Shown here one piece after another: positions 44,183-56,644 of a stretch of DNA of 64,000 bases. This DNA comes from Cochliopodium minus. Taxonomy: Eukaryota; Discosea; Himatismenida; Cochliopodiidae. The number at the start of each line of letters is the position of its first letter. Positions within the stretch are counted from its first letter, which is position 1. The position numbers and the translations under genes are program-made. The stretch is from contig JAMYWO010000054.1 of the NCBI GenBank assembly GCA_024220525.1, positions 82,509 to 146,508 on the forward strand. Direction: 5' to 3'. The notes beneath the pieces were generated by a model. It had not been told where the DNA came from and ran no database searches. It worked only from the letters and a program-made list of their open reading frames with translations.

Positions 44183-44361
44183 TCATAAGGGGAAATTTTT
44201 TTTTCTTTTTTAATATGTGTCTGGACCTCCAGACACATATTTTTAACACGATAAAAAAAATCATTCATCTCTATATTGGAGATATAACTTCTAATATACA
44301 ATTGATATTACATACAGTGTATGGTGATTCGCATAATTATGCAAATTATTTTTCCTTATGA
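44183..44361 (+). mobile_element. MITE, most complete copy
   Basis: 179 bp bounded by inverted ends TCATAAGGGGAAA (left) and TTTTTCCTTATGA (right), flanked by TA on each side. Inside, in order, are a 14-bp perfect inverted repeat AATATGTGTCTGGA/TCCAGACACATATT, an ATCTC...GAGAT hairpin, a CATAC-AGT-GTATG hairpin and the palindrome GCATAATTATGC. TA duplication and size suit a Tc1/mariner-like non-autonomous element. It has no ORF. It lies between the truncated 5' side of gbpD and the truncated 5' side of the next gene. Confidence 0.88.
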
Positions 44362-44405
44362 TAAAACAAAAATTCTTGTTTTTTCAATCTATTTTTCTTA
44401 AAAAG

Positions 44406-46352
44406 GAATTGTTGCAAAATGTATTAATTGTAGTTTAATTGAATGTGGAATGACAAAGGGTCTGATAACAGGACAAGGTGAAGGTGTCAGTGCTATTGTT
44501 GCAGGATTTACAAGTAATTTTTCTTTTTCTTTTATGAATTGCTAAATAAAAATTTAGATCCTGTATTAATGTCAAAAATTTTTGTTGGGTAAAAAAATCT
44601 TTTTTCTTGAAATAATATTTGAAAAATGGTTATTTTAAATAGAGAAAATGTTTCCATTAGATGCTCACAAGGAAACAAGAGCGAATGCGGTTCATTTGCT
44701 GGTAAATTTTTTGTGCTTATTTCAAATAGTCTTATTTCATTTATAGGATGGATTTGGTTCAACAAAAATCTAGTTTCATTTACTATTGGTGCTTTTTCAA
44801 ATAAATTTCCTTTTTTATTTTTAATATTTAAAAAAGAAAATTGTTACTCAAAGGCTTCAATTACTGGTTTCACAAGATTGGGTGGATTCTTTGGAAAATT
44901 TACTTATTCTAGTAATTTTTCAACGGCTAATATATCCAATTCTTATTACTCTGGTAAAACTCCAAAAATAAAATTATTTTAATTGACATTTGAAAGGGAA
45001 ATTGATAAATACCACCTCCACAATAAATACGACTGGAAATTTTCTTGGCTACATTGAGCTAAATAATAATGAAAGCCAAGTAAATATTTAAATATTTATT
45101 TCTTCAAAATTTTGAAAATTTTTATTAAATAGTATAACATTAGTTTTCAAAATGTTTTTTACAACAACCAAACAAATCACTTTGAAGGTAAAAAAATATA
45201 AGTTTTTTTTTTCTTAACTAATCTATTTAGCTTTTGGGTCTTATTATAATGGATCATTCGAAACTTTCCCAATTCCAAAGACTGAATCAGATTTAAATGG
45301 TACAGTTTGTTCAGTTTTTGACCAAACAAATATTTGGGGTGGACAAAGTAAACTCGAAATTAAACTAGAAATTCTTTTATTTTTTACCTTTTTTGAACTA
45401 GTTTTACAATCAGAAATTGATTATTCAGGTCAAACTTGTCTTGAAACAATCGCTCCTTCTACGAGTTTCCATTCTACAATTTACCCTTCTACAATCATTC
45501 CATCTACACAAACTCCTTCCGTTTTTAATACAAACACAATAATACCTACTCATAACAATCCTTCAACTATAAATCCATCTAATACTCCAAATCCTCTTTG
45601 TAATATAATTGTTCCAAATTGTGAAAAGTGTTCTTCAAGTGATTTTTCTTTCAGTAACACTTCAAATTTAAATGTAAGTTGCTCTTATTTGGTAAGTGAA
45701 TGGGTATGGATTCTAGTTAATAAAACTGTTACAAGTACGTCTTCAATTTTTATGAATAAAACCAACATTTATATTCAAGGTGATTTTGTCAATGGATCCA
45801 ATTCAACAATAGTGATCATTGTTGATTCAAAAAACTCAAAACTAAATGTGAGTGGATGTGTAACAATAAATGGTATTTTTTTTTTTAGCTTTAACTTTTA
45901 TCTTTAATTAATAATTTTAATTTATCCCAAAAGGAAATATTTCATTGATAATTCAAAACAAACCTGATCAAGGAACAACCTCATATGAACTCATAAATTA
46001 TAGTTGTTCTGAAAAGATGAATATTTCAGAAACTCAAATACAAGTTACACCAACTTTTACACAAAGTAAATGTGATCAATTCTCTCCTCAAATAAATAAT
46101 CAACAAAATTCGTTGTCTGTTTCAATAAATACTATAATTGGAAAGAACTGTGGAAAAGGAGCTTCTTTAGGTTTGATAATTGGTCTTTGTGTTGGACTGC
46201 CTCTTTTAATTTTGGTGATTATTGTTGCAATCATCCTTATTATAAAAAGAATTAACGAAAAAAATACAAAAGATTATTTTCGCAAAACCAACACCAATGA
46301 TTCAAGAAACTCTTCCAAGTTTGTTGAAAATGATAAGATTGAATTAAATTAA
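44406..46352 (+). CDS. Type I membrane surface protein with GLUG-like repeats (5' end missing)
   Basis: About ten exons, stop TAA 46350-46352. The first visible exon begins after an acceptor (AAAAAG|GAATTG) with no ATG or signal peptide, directly right of a MITE, so upstream exons are absent. The ectodomain has GLUG-like units (TRLGGFFGKF, FSTANISNSYYSG, TINTTGNFLGYIE), typical of bacterial and protist adhesins. Next are a short Pro/Ser/Thr stem (IYPSTIIPSTQTPS), a Cys module starting PNCEKCSSSDFSF, the motif QQNSLSVSINT, a TM helix (LIIGLCVGLPLLILVIIVAI) and a basic, Ser/Asn-rich tail. The C-terminal 200 residues resemble those of the next gene (46587-50178). Likely an adhesive cell-surface protein. 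Confidence 0.75.
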
Positions 46353-46586
46353 ATTCAAAATTGACAGAAATAATAAAATTAGATTTGTTTCCACAATCTT
46401 TTATCAAGTAGAAATTCAAGGGTCATCAAGATCCTTTTCCAACAAAATCTTTTTTAATCCAATTGAAGAAAAAATGATTGAATTTTGAATTTTACTTCAA
46501 TTTAAAAATTTATTAATCCTCAAAGATTTTTTAATTAATTTTTTTCCTCAAAATAAATTAAAAATAAAAAAAAATTTGAAAAAAAA

Positions 46587-49500
46587 ATGTTAAAAATTAT
46601 TTTGATTGTGACGATTCTAATACAAACAATTTTTTCTACTTGCCCCGCAACGAATTATCAACTACAAACATGGTATGGTAGCTTGGTAAAAATACTTTCT
46701 AATGGTTTCGTTTTTGTGGAATTGAAATTTTTACAAACAAATTTTTTTTTGGGACCACCAACATTAGCTATATTATCCCAACGATATAGCTATAAATAAT
46801 TCAAATAATACATTTATCCTCGATAATGGAAGATCTTGGGTAATTAAAGTGAGGTAAGATAAAATAGAGAATGGAAATTATTTATATCGACTTATTATCT
46901 TTATAAGCTCAAATATTTGTTTGTGGATAATTAATTTCAAATTAATAAAATATTTTTTAAACTATAAATAAATTATTTAGCTCAAATTTATCTCCAAGTA
47001 TATTGGGTACATATGGTAAAGCAGGATATAACAGAAATGGAAGGTAATATAAATTATCAAATTTTTTTTTTCGGCAAATCGATGAATAATAAAAAAAATT
47101 TCAAAAAATATACTCAAAAAAAAAAAGTTTCATAGATGCAAGAGGAATATTGGTAGATTCATCTAATAATATTTACATATCAGATTTTGCAATGAACAAT
47201 ATCCAAAAATTTGATCAGAACTTCAACATAATCTGGAATATAGGGACTTCTGGAACAGGATTGGGGAAATTCAATGGAGCATACAAAATGGCAATGGATT
47301 CATCAAATAATCTCTTCGTAATAGATTATAATAACAATGCTGTACAGAAGATATCAAGTAATGGTACCTTCATCTCGAGAATAACCACAAATTTGAACAA
47401 TCCTACTGGAATAGCAATTGATTCAAATGATAATATTTATGTGAGCGATAATGGTACAGATACTGTAAAAGTATTTGCTTCTGATGGGACTTATACAACC
47501 ACCTTTGGTAAACAAAGAATATTTTGGCTTTTTTACCAACAAGATTTTAATTTCATCTTTTTCATTAGGAGATCCTTATAATTTTCTATTTCCATCAGGA
47601 ACTATTGGTAATCCTATTGGGATAGCTTGTGATAAAGTAAATGGTCTTTTATATATTTATGATGAACAAAGATTAAAGGTGATCGTATACAGAACATCGA
47701 ATTTGGGGTAAAAATTAAATGATCAATCAAATTTAATAAACTAATACAATCTTAACAAAGAAATTATTTGAGAGAATTCTCTGGATTAGGATGGTCAAAA
47801 CCTCAAAGGTAAAATAATTTATTAATATCCCCATTTTAAGCTGAATCATAATTAAAATATAAATCAGCATTGCTGTGGATCAATATGGATTTGTTTATGT
47901 TGCAGATTCATCAAATCAAATGGTGGAGAAATATAGTAGTACAGGTACATTTCAAAGAAAAATAAATTCAAATGGTGCAAATTCAGGGAGCTTTTATGCT
48001 GCATAGTAAGTTTTTAATATCATCATTTGGATTTAATTAAATAAAAATTAAAGTGATTTTGGTTACGATGAAACATCTCAAAGGGTTTATGTATCAGATT
48101 ACCAAAGACAAGACATCCAAGTGTTTAATAATTCAGGATCGGTGGTAAACACATACGCATCTGGGTTGTTCACTTCGGGAGGTGCATTTGGGATGGACGG
48201 TGCAATGCGTATGCACATCCTCGATCCTAAAGTACTCATTGGGGATGATGTTCTAAGGTTTACTCCTCCTTCTTCATCCTTTACATATGGTACTCATGGT
48301 ATTTTGTTCGCTGGTTGTTTATCTTCTGCTTATGACATAGCAGTATCTCCAACAAATAATAGATCTTATATTGTTGATATTTCCAATGGGTATATCAATT
48401 ATTACAGTGTTAATTCAGGGAATTATGGAAATAGATTTGGAGGTAGATTCTTTTTTAAATAAAATATAATAAATCCTAAAAATAAAATCTTATAAACATA
48501 TATTCAATCTTTAAAATAAATCTATATCTTTATTTTCAAATAAGGAAGTGGAACGGGGAATGGAAAGTTCAGCACAACAAAACCAATACCAATCGCTATT
48601 GATTCATCCAATTCTATTTATGCGTATGATTCTTCAAGACTAGGTTTGTTTTTTCAACATCTTTTGTTTTAAAATTAAATAAAGAACTAATATTTTCAAT
48701 AAAATAAAAGTTGTTCAAAAGTTTAGTTCTGAAGGAGCTTTTGTTCTTTCTTTCTCGGTGAACAATGAGAACTCTGTGGACTTTTCCAGCGCATTTACTT
48801 CTGGAGATATCAACATAGATTCTAGTAATAATGTTTACGTATGTAACATTAACCAGTGCAAGATCTTTGATACCAGTGGAAGCTTTTTGGGAACTACTTC
48901 TGTTGGTGGGATATCCATAGACATGGATAGTTCTACTTGTAACTACATTGTTTTTTGTAACCTCTTTTTTTTTTTTTTTTTTGATTTATAAATATTTGGA
49001 TGAAAAAATATTCATTTAATTTTTAACAATAGTAAATAATGCAATCGCAATTTACCAACCTTATTATGTTCCTTCCACAACACCCCCTTCTACGTTGGCA
49101 CCATCTACAACTGCTCCGTCCACCACAGAACCATCTACAACTGAACCATCTACTTTGACTCCTTCTACTAGAGAACCATCTACCACAGAACCATCTACAA
49201 CTGAACCATCTACTTTGACTCCTTCTACTACTACTCCATCCACCACAGAACCATCTACAACTGCTCCATCTACTACGGAGCCATCTACTTCGACTTCTTC
49301 AACAACTTTTCCATCTACTACAGAACCATCTACTTTAGTCCCTTCTACAAAATTTCCTTCTACTACGGAGCCATCTACTTTGATCCCATCCACTACAATA
49401 CCATCAACAGAATCTCCAGAGGTACCATTCAACCCAAATTGTTTGTATCAAGTTCCAAACTGTCAATTATGTGGATTGCAAGGGATTTCTGTCAACTCAT

Positions 49501-50178
49501 CTCTCTTCAATATTAGTTGCGTATCAGACAATGGCCAATGGAAATACTCTTTTAGTAACAAGTTCTCGGACACTTTTACTGTTTCAGAGTCTCTAATACT
49601 CAATCAAACAAACATTATCATTCAGGGAAACTTCAACCAAACAACAGGAACTACTATTTTGATAGTTGTTACTTCCAATACCCAAAATAAAAACTCTGCA
49701 CTAAACATAACTGGTTGTGTTTCATTGGGTGGAAACATCTCTCTTGTTTTGGATCAAAAACCAGAGAATGGAGTTCAAAATGTTTCTTTAATTTCTTATA
49801 ATTGTACCCAAAAAATTAATTTTGCTGATTCCCAATTCACTGTTAAACCTACATACAAAAATAACAAATGTGATAAAATACATTCCACTTTAGAGAATCA
49901 ACAGAACTCCCTCTCCGTGTCTCTTTCAACAACATCAAATTCAAATTGTAATTCAAGTAAGAAGATTTTTTAAATTATAATTTGTTGATTTTAAATATTA
50001 ATATTTTTTTTTAAATTCTTTCAAAAAAAAAGATTATAAAATCATCCTTGGTGTCACTTTGTCAGTTGTTCTTGGATCTTTGTTAATAATTCTCATTATA
50101 GTTTCAATGCTTTATTACAGAAGGAAAAAGAGCACAAAGAGTCTACAAACAGTAGAAATGCATTCTAGAATTAATTAA
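46587..50178 (+). CDS. Type I membrane surface protein with NHL propeller and mucin-like stem
   Basis: The start ATG 46587 begins a signal peptide (MLKIILIVTILIQTIFSTC). About a dozen exons encode NHL-type six-bladed propeller repeats: ILVDSSNNIYISDFAMNNIQ, LGKFNGAYKMAMDSSNNLF, NPTGIAIDSNDNIYVSDNG, IAVDQYGFVYVADSSNQM and GNGKFSTTKPIPIAIDSS. A mucin-like stem follows (PSTTEPST units, 49080-49420), then a Cys module (VPNCQLCGLQG, QTNIIIQGNFNQ, QQNSLSVSLST), a TM helix (IILGVTLSVVLGSLLIILII) and a short basic tail ending HSRIN. The C-terminal module is shared with the upstream gene, so the two are tandem paralogues with swapped ectodomains. Likely a glycosylated surface receptor or adhesin. It is convergent with the 7-TM gene (stops 94 bp apart). 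Confidence 0.82.
49080..49420 (+). repeat. Mucin-like PST(T/L)xP coding repeat
   Basis: About twenty units of four to five codons (PSTTE, PSTLT, PSTTA) in the stem of the NHL protein. Some are arranged as larger near-identical blocks, e.g. 49130-49175 and 49190-49235. The opposite strand is also open but is only a shadow. Confidence 0.9.
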
Positions 50179-50272
50179 TCAATTTTTGAAAGAATTTTTT
50201 TGAATCAAGTTTGTATAATAATTTATTTTAAATTAAAAAACTTTTTTTTTTTAAATTATTTTTATTTATAAA

Positions 50273-53200
50273 TTAATTTTTTTGAGACATTTCATTTTCA
50301 CTGAGTGAAACAGCTTCAGATTTTCTTTGGCTGGTAGGATCAATTTTACTTTTTCGAGTGGTTGTTTTTGACTTTGAATCAAAAGATTTAAAGAATCTTT
50401 CTAATTTAACAGGAGCAAACACAAAAAATAAAAGATAAGCTGGAAACAATTCTACAATAAAGTAAACAGACAAACTAAAAGATACATTGGGTCTTGGTCC
50501 AAAGGTGATATAAAGTAAATAGATAATTTGGAACAAGAGAGCAATACTGGTAATAATCAGTAATATACCAACTCTAATCATAAGGCCAGGTACTTTTTCT
50601 TTTCTCATTTTAGCTCCTTTTTTAATGGCAACAAGAAAATGTATTCCAAAGATCCATGCTCTTTTTTTTTTTTAAATGAAAAATATTTGAACATTAAAAT
50701 TTGTTTCAAAAATAAAAAGTAAAAAATTTAAACTCACCCAATTACAAGCAACACTGCAACACAAGAAATTATTACTTTATATACTTTGTTGAGGACAGTT
50801 GCTTTTCCAATAGAAATGAAAGCAGTTACAATGCATACAACCACAAAAAACAAGTATAGAAACAAATTTAAGATCAGAGCAATGACGAGTGTAGTTTTGA
50901 CAGTAAGTTTAGATGATCTTGTTACTTGTGCCTATGAAAAGATTTTAACAAAAAAATAAAAGTTTTTTGAAAAATTTAAATTTACCCAAAATAAAACAAC
51001 AAAAATGAAAATAGTCAAAAATAAATAATAAGGTAACTCGGCAACTACAAAATAAGCAGAAGGGTTGGTAGTGGGAAGATCATTGAGAGTTTCAATGGCA
51101 AAAAGGAGGAAATAGACTCCTCTAACCAAAGAATACAAGCAAAGAAAGAACAATGTTATCTTTGGAATTGTAAATGTCAAGCGTGACTCAAAAATATGAA
51201 GAGCCAAAAATACAGTACAAAGAAGAAGCAACAAAAACTTTTTTTTAAAAATTATTTTCTAAAAGTAAATAAAACTTTTAAAGATTTTACCATTAATGCA
51301 CACAAAGCGTATAAAACATTTTGGATTGTTCTGTCGTAATAAAATAAAGAATTTCTAGTCTTCCAATCTTTGGATAATGCAACAGGGAAGACATTGTTGT
51401 CAGTTGTTGACACCACAGCACAATACTGACCATTGGATATTGTAACAGTTGTTTCTAGAGGAGTGTAAGTAGAAAAATCATTTGTGGAAGCAAAATCCAT
51501 TAAAGGAAAAAGTTTAGAATCAATAGTTATGTCTTTTCTTAAATCTGAAAGAAATAATTGAATAAATAATTTTTAAATAGAAAAATAATTAATTAACCAA
51601 TGCACAATGTGAAAGTATTTGTTTCATTAGATAACTTTCTTTTTGATTGTGATTGTGATGATACAAAAATACTTTGAGAAATATTAACTCCTATTCCATC
51701 AGCAATCAACTGTCCAACTTTAAAAACAATTTAAATATAATTGGATTAAATAAATAAAAATGTTTACCAATAAATTTGTATTTGTTTTTGATGACTGCAT
51801 AAGGATTTCCTTCTTGGGATAATGAAGATAACAAAGCAGAAGAACCTACTATTTCTTTGTTCTTAAATTGAGAAGCACCATAAGAGTAGATTGCAACGTT
51901 GATACAAAACATTGAAAAAGGAACTTTAATATAAATTAAAGTTAAATATTTTTTTAAAAAAAAAATTATTTTTTTTTTTACCTGAATTTTCAGTAAAATT
52001 AAAATTGGCATTTCCAACTCTTATATATTTGCTGGAACCAGTACAGAAAAGTTGTGACCCAATTTGGAAGGAGATGGTAGAAGAAGATTGACAAATGCCA
52101 TTCGATTGATAACCGTTAACACAATTACAAAGATAATATTGTAGGGTTTGGAAGATAGGAGTTGTCTTATTTAAAAAAAAATTTTTTTTTATTTATTTTT
52201 TTGTATTTTTTAATTAAAAATTTTTTTACTTCACACAATATTTGAGAGGCAATATCCAATCCTGGTTGTACATACAATAATTGTGCAATTTGCTTTGATA
52301 AAGATGAAGAAGATATCACCGAGATGTAATGGTTGTATGGCTCCCAGTTTTTAGTTTTCCATTTTGTTTGGAATCTTTGAACAGGCAAATATCTTGCACT
52401 TCTCCATTCATACAAGTTTTCCTTATTTTTTGAGATTTTTTTTTTAATTTTAGATTGAAGTTTAAAATCAAAAAATATTTTACCCATTTGCCTCCACATG
52501 CCATGCATTCTTCATAAGTTTTGTTTGTAGCTGAATCCATACCTTTTTTAAATTTAAATTATTAGTTAAAATATTGAAAAGAAGAATGAGAATGCTTACT
52601 CAGTAAAGTTCCATCTACTTTGTTTGGACAATAATGTGAATCTGATTCTTTGCATCCTTTATAGGATAAACATTCCTCTTTGGTGAATATTCTGTCATAC
52701 CTTTTTATTTTTGTTCAAATAATACTTTTAAGTGAAAACTATGTGAATTAATTTACCATTTCCCACCAGAACCAGGGCAATCAGATTGAGAAATTATGTG
52801 GTATGAACAGCCATATATTGCACTCCAGTCTGACAAGAAAATAAATTAATTTTAAAAGAAATTAATGATTTAAAAAAATTTTGTTACGATCCAAATTATC
52901 AACAAACTTTGTTACAGTAGGATCAATGTATCTTTGTTGTCTACCTTGTTGATGAAAGGAGGATCTACGATCAGGGAATTTATTATACACTTTTCTTTCA
53001 GGGGGAAAATGATCTCCATTGAATCTTTTGTCTTCCATATGAGACAAGTCTATGTATTCGTCAACGTTATAACCATCTTCAAATCTTTTATAAGTATTGT
53101 TGCTTTGCCCGAATTGTTTGTCCCTGTAATTCCAAATACAAAGTGGACAGTTATAATTATCCATGTATGGTGTTGTATCTAGAATTTTCATGTTTTAGGT

Positions 53201-56200
53201 ATCAAAAATTTTAAAAATTGAAATTCACTTACAAAAACAACCTTTATTATGAAAGAGAATAAAGTTAATTTTTAAAAGAAAAAAATAAAATTTTGAAAGT
53301 TAAATCTACCTGGATAGTATTTTAAATTGAAACAATAACCATTCTGTTCACATTGTTCTTTGGGTAAAGTTGTCTTGAAGGAAATATGAAATAATTTTTT
53401 AATACAAAAAAAAAAAGAAATGAATATTTTACATTAACATTCCCAGATGTCCAAATACCACAATAAAGTGCATCCATACCTTTTAATGGACAAATTTTCT
53501 TATCAAAACTTGTACAAGCATCACATTGTTGATTTGTAAGTCCATCGCACGTTTCAAGAGTCAATCCAAGTGTGACACAAGACTCTTTACTTATTTGTGT
53601 AAAGACACAAATTTGATCAACAAAAACCCACCAACCACCCGCCATCTTGCAAAGAGTAGAGTTTGTAATTGAAGCATTATAACAAACATATTGAGGATCA
53701 CTGGGGTCTTTGTTTAAATTGAAATATCAGAATTTTTATAAAAGAATCATAAATAATTTTTTTTTTGATATTACGATTACTGCAAGAATTGGTGTTTCCA
53801 ATACAACTTTTATCACCATCACAACTTCCGTTCTGCAAAACACCATTTACTTTACAAAGATCCAAAGATTCACATTGTTCTTGGGTAGTGATATTGAGTA
53901 AAGACTTGTCTGTTATCACCCATTTTTTACCAGGGACCCAGTATCCAGATGAAAATTTATTGCAGGAGTAGAATGTAGCTATGTTAGTTACACATTGTTT
54001 TATAACTGGGTCCCAATATTTGTAGCTATAATTGAAAAAATTTTATTGACAAAAGTTTTTTAAAAAATGATGTTTCAAACTTACGCAGAATCGACATTTG
54101 GATCGAAGATACATTCGCTCTCTTTTAGATTAATGGCACAATAACCACTCAAACAAAGGGGATATGACGAGTTTCCTGTATCACAGTAACAAGAAGACTG
54201 ATTTCTACTTGCGGTTATACAAACACCCAATGCCTCAACCCATGTCAACCCAAAGTACTCAGTACAAACTTGATAACTGTACAATGCTAAATTTTTTTAT
54301 TTTAAAATTTATTAAATTTGAAATAATTTATTTTTACATGTATCTGTCAAAAGACAATAATCTCCAAACGGCTTTTTTTTTTTTAAAAAAAAATGAATTA
54401 AAAATGAATTTTTTTAAGAATAAATCTTGAAAAAATTACAAGTTTAGTACATAAACCTGTTGAGTTATCACACATTTCACATATTCCAACACTCTCATTT
54501 CCGCAAGATTTTTCTGTGGTATTAAGATAACTAAGAGAAGTTTGATTATTTCTAACACATAGCCCATTTCTTAAACAAACAGATTGGTTGTAAGGTAAAG
54601 AATCTCCTGATGGAGAAATACATGTAGGTTCTATTGTTTTGTTGTAGAAAGTCTCCAAAAATTCTTCTCTTGAGGAACTTTGTATACCCCATATTGCTTT
54701 TGCAATGGAAACGATATTGGGTGGAATGGAATCATTAAAACATTTTATGAGGAAAGCTTGTTGAGCAGGAATGGTACATTCTTCACAATTAGAATGATAA
54801 TTACATGATGAACAAGGACAGTCTGTGTCATTGGAACAAGTAGCAACAGTTAATTTATCAAAACAAGAAAATAATTGATCATATTGATCATCAATCGTTC
54901 CTTTCTTTGAGTACTGTTGAGTGGAAGCAGAACAACCTGAAACAGGATCTGTTGTTGCGTTTCTGATTATAAGATAATCAGCAATAATGTAGGATGTTTT
55001 ATCTTTGGAAGAACAGGTATTTATGGAAGAAGAAGAGATGTTGTAGTAGCTTTGAATGTTATTTGTCACAACTCTAGATTTACAACAAGGACCTCCATTA
55101 GAAAAAATAAACCTATTGCAGCATGGATCTTGTATCCACTCACTAGTTTGAGGAGAAAACATACAATTAGTGCTGTTGTATGATTTACTAACATGATCTG
55201 AAAGTAAAATGGAACTATCTAAAAACGAGATACAATTCTCTATTTCGTTTGTTAATAAAAGCCATCCAGAGTACCACAAACTGTCCGTGAGAGATGTCCA
55301 GTCAGTTGCTCCTGTCAATGATGAGGATATGTTGTACAAAGTTTTGAGTGATTTGTTTGCTAATGTTGGTGAACAACTTGGTTGGATATCATAAACAGAA
55401 GGAACAATATTTTCTATTCCTGTAACTGTCTATCAAATAAAAATAAAATTAGATCTTGTTTATATTTAATGGAATATGAAATGTTCAAAGGAATTTCTTA
55501 ATTTATTTTATTTTATTTGCTTTTTACTTTATTTTCGAAATCTACAAGCCTATTTCCCCAATATCCTGTCTGATTTACAAATTGGAATCTGCATTGAGAA
55601 TAATCTGATGTCCTTCTTCCAAAATTATAGACAATACCACCCTTCGTATATGAATTGATTACAACAAATGTCAATTTGTTTTCAGGAACGTATGAATATG
55701 TATCATTAACCCATCTATATAGTATAGAATATGTAATTTTAATTTTTAATAAAGGATATACGATTACCTCAGTTCTTGGGCAAAAGATTTGATGGGATCT
55801 GCTGTTGGATGAAATGGAATCAGAAAATCTAAATTGTTTCCTCCATATCCTTGGGTGTATGAAACGATATAACCTATTAACGAATTAGTTTTTGTTCATT
55901 TTTTTTTTTCTAAAAGAAAAGTTATTGAATATGAAATACCTTGAGAAACCAAGTTGGAGATTGATACACCATTGCCGCAACTTAAATTGAACTAATAAAA
56001 TATAATATAATTTTGCTTTTACTAAAATAATGTCTTTTACCATTCCAACTGTATTAATCAATCCTTGTGGCATTCTTGGGCATTTGGAAAATGATCTTCC
56101 AAAACACAATGGTATAGAATTAGATGGTGATGAAGTATTTGAAGCATCCCATGTAAAATTAAGATTAGTATATGGGATTAAAGATGAGCTCTTTTTATCA

Positions 56201-56510
56201 TCCAAATACAAGGTTGTATCAAAATAAATGTCAAAGTATGTCATATCTGGATAGATGTCAGTCCATATTTGGAAGATAAATAAAAATTCTTTTTAATTAA
56301 ATTATTTTTACCTATATTTTCACCGACACCCATTCTTTTGGATTTTGATCTATATTTAATACTATTCACATTCAAACCTTGTTATTATTGTAAGAAGAAA
56401 AAAGTTAGAAAAACCAAAACCAAAAAAAAAAATTTTTTACATTCAACAAAAGACAAAATCAAAAAGAAAATGAATATTGATTTAAAGATCAATAAGATCC
56501 TATCTTTCAT
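50273..56510 (-). CDS. THH1/TOM1-like seven-TM protein with a long Cys-rich ectodomain
   Basis: Start ATG 56510 opens a signal peptide (MKDRILLIFKSIFIFFLILS, then FVEC across an intron). About twenty exons follow. The ectodomain, near 1000 aa, has repeated Cys modules such as CEMCDNSTGLC, CESLDLCKVNGVLQNGSC, CDGLTNQQCDACTSF and EECMACGGKW, and many N-glycosylation sites. The end carries TM helices NVLYALCALMFLLLLLCTVF, ITLFFLCLYSLVRGVYFLLF, ELPYYLFLTIFIFVVLFW, ALILNLFLYFLFFVVVCIV, VYKVIISCVAVLLVIG, ILLIITSIALLFQIIYLLYI and VELFPAYLLFFVF: seven in all. The RG-x-YF...LPYYLF...LFW pattern is that of the THH1/TOM1/TOM3 domain of plants and amoebozoans. It may be a receptor-like protein; its partner is unknown. 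The tail is Ser/Lys-rich (SQRKSEAVSLSENEMSQ). Confidence 0.7.
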
Positions 56511-56644
56511 TTTTATAGAGAGGATAATTTTCAAGTTTTTTTTTTAAATTAATTTATAATTTTCCAAAAAATATTTTAAAGATCACTCACGAAAGAATAA
56601 ATATAAATTAAATAAAGTTTTTTATAAAAATAATCTTTTTTTCA

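Noticed and set aside
49064-49432. Minus-strand open frame of Val-Asp-Gly repeats
   Set aside because: It is the antisense shadow of the PST coding repeat of the NHL protein, which lies in a longer spliced gene on the plus strand.
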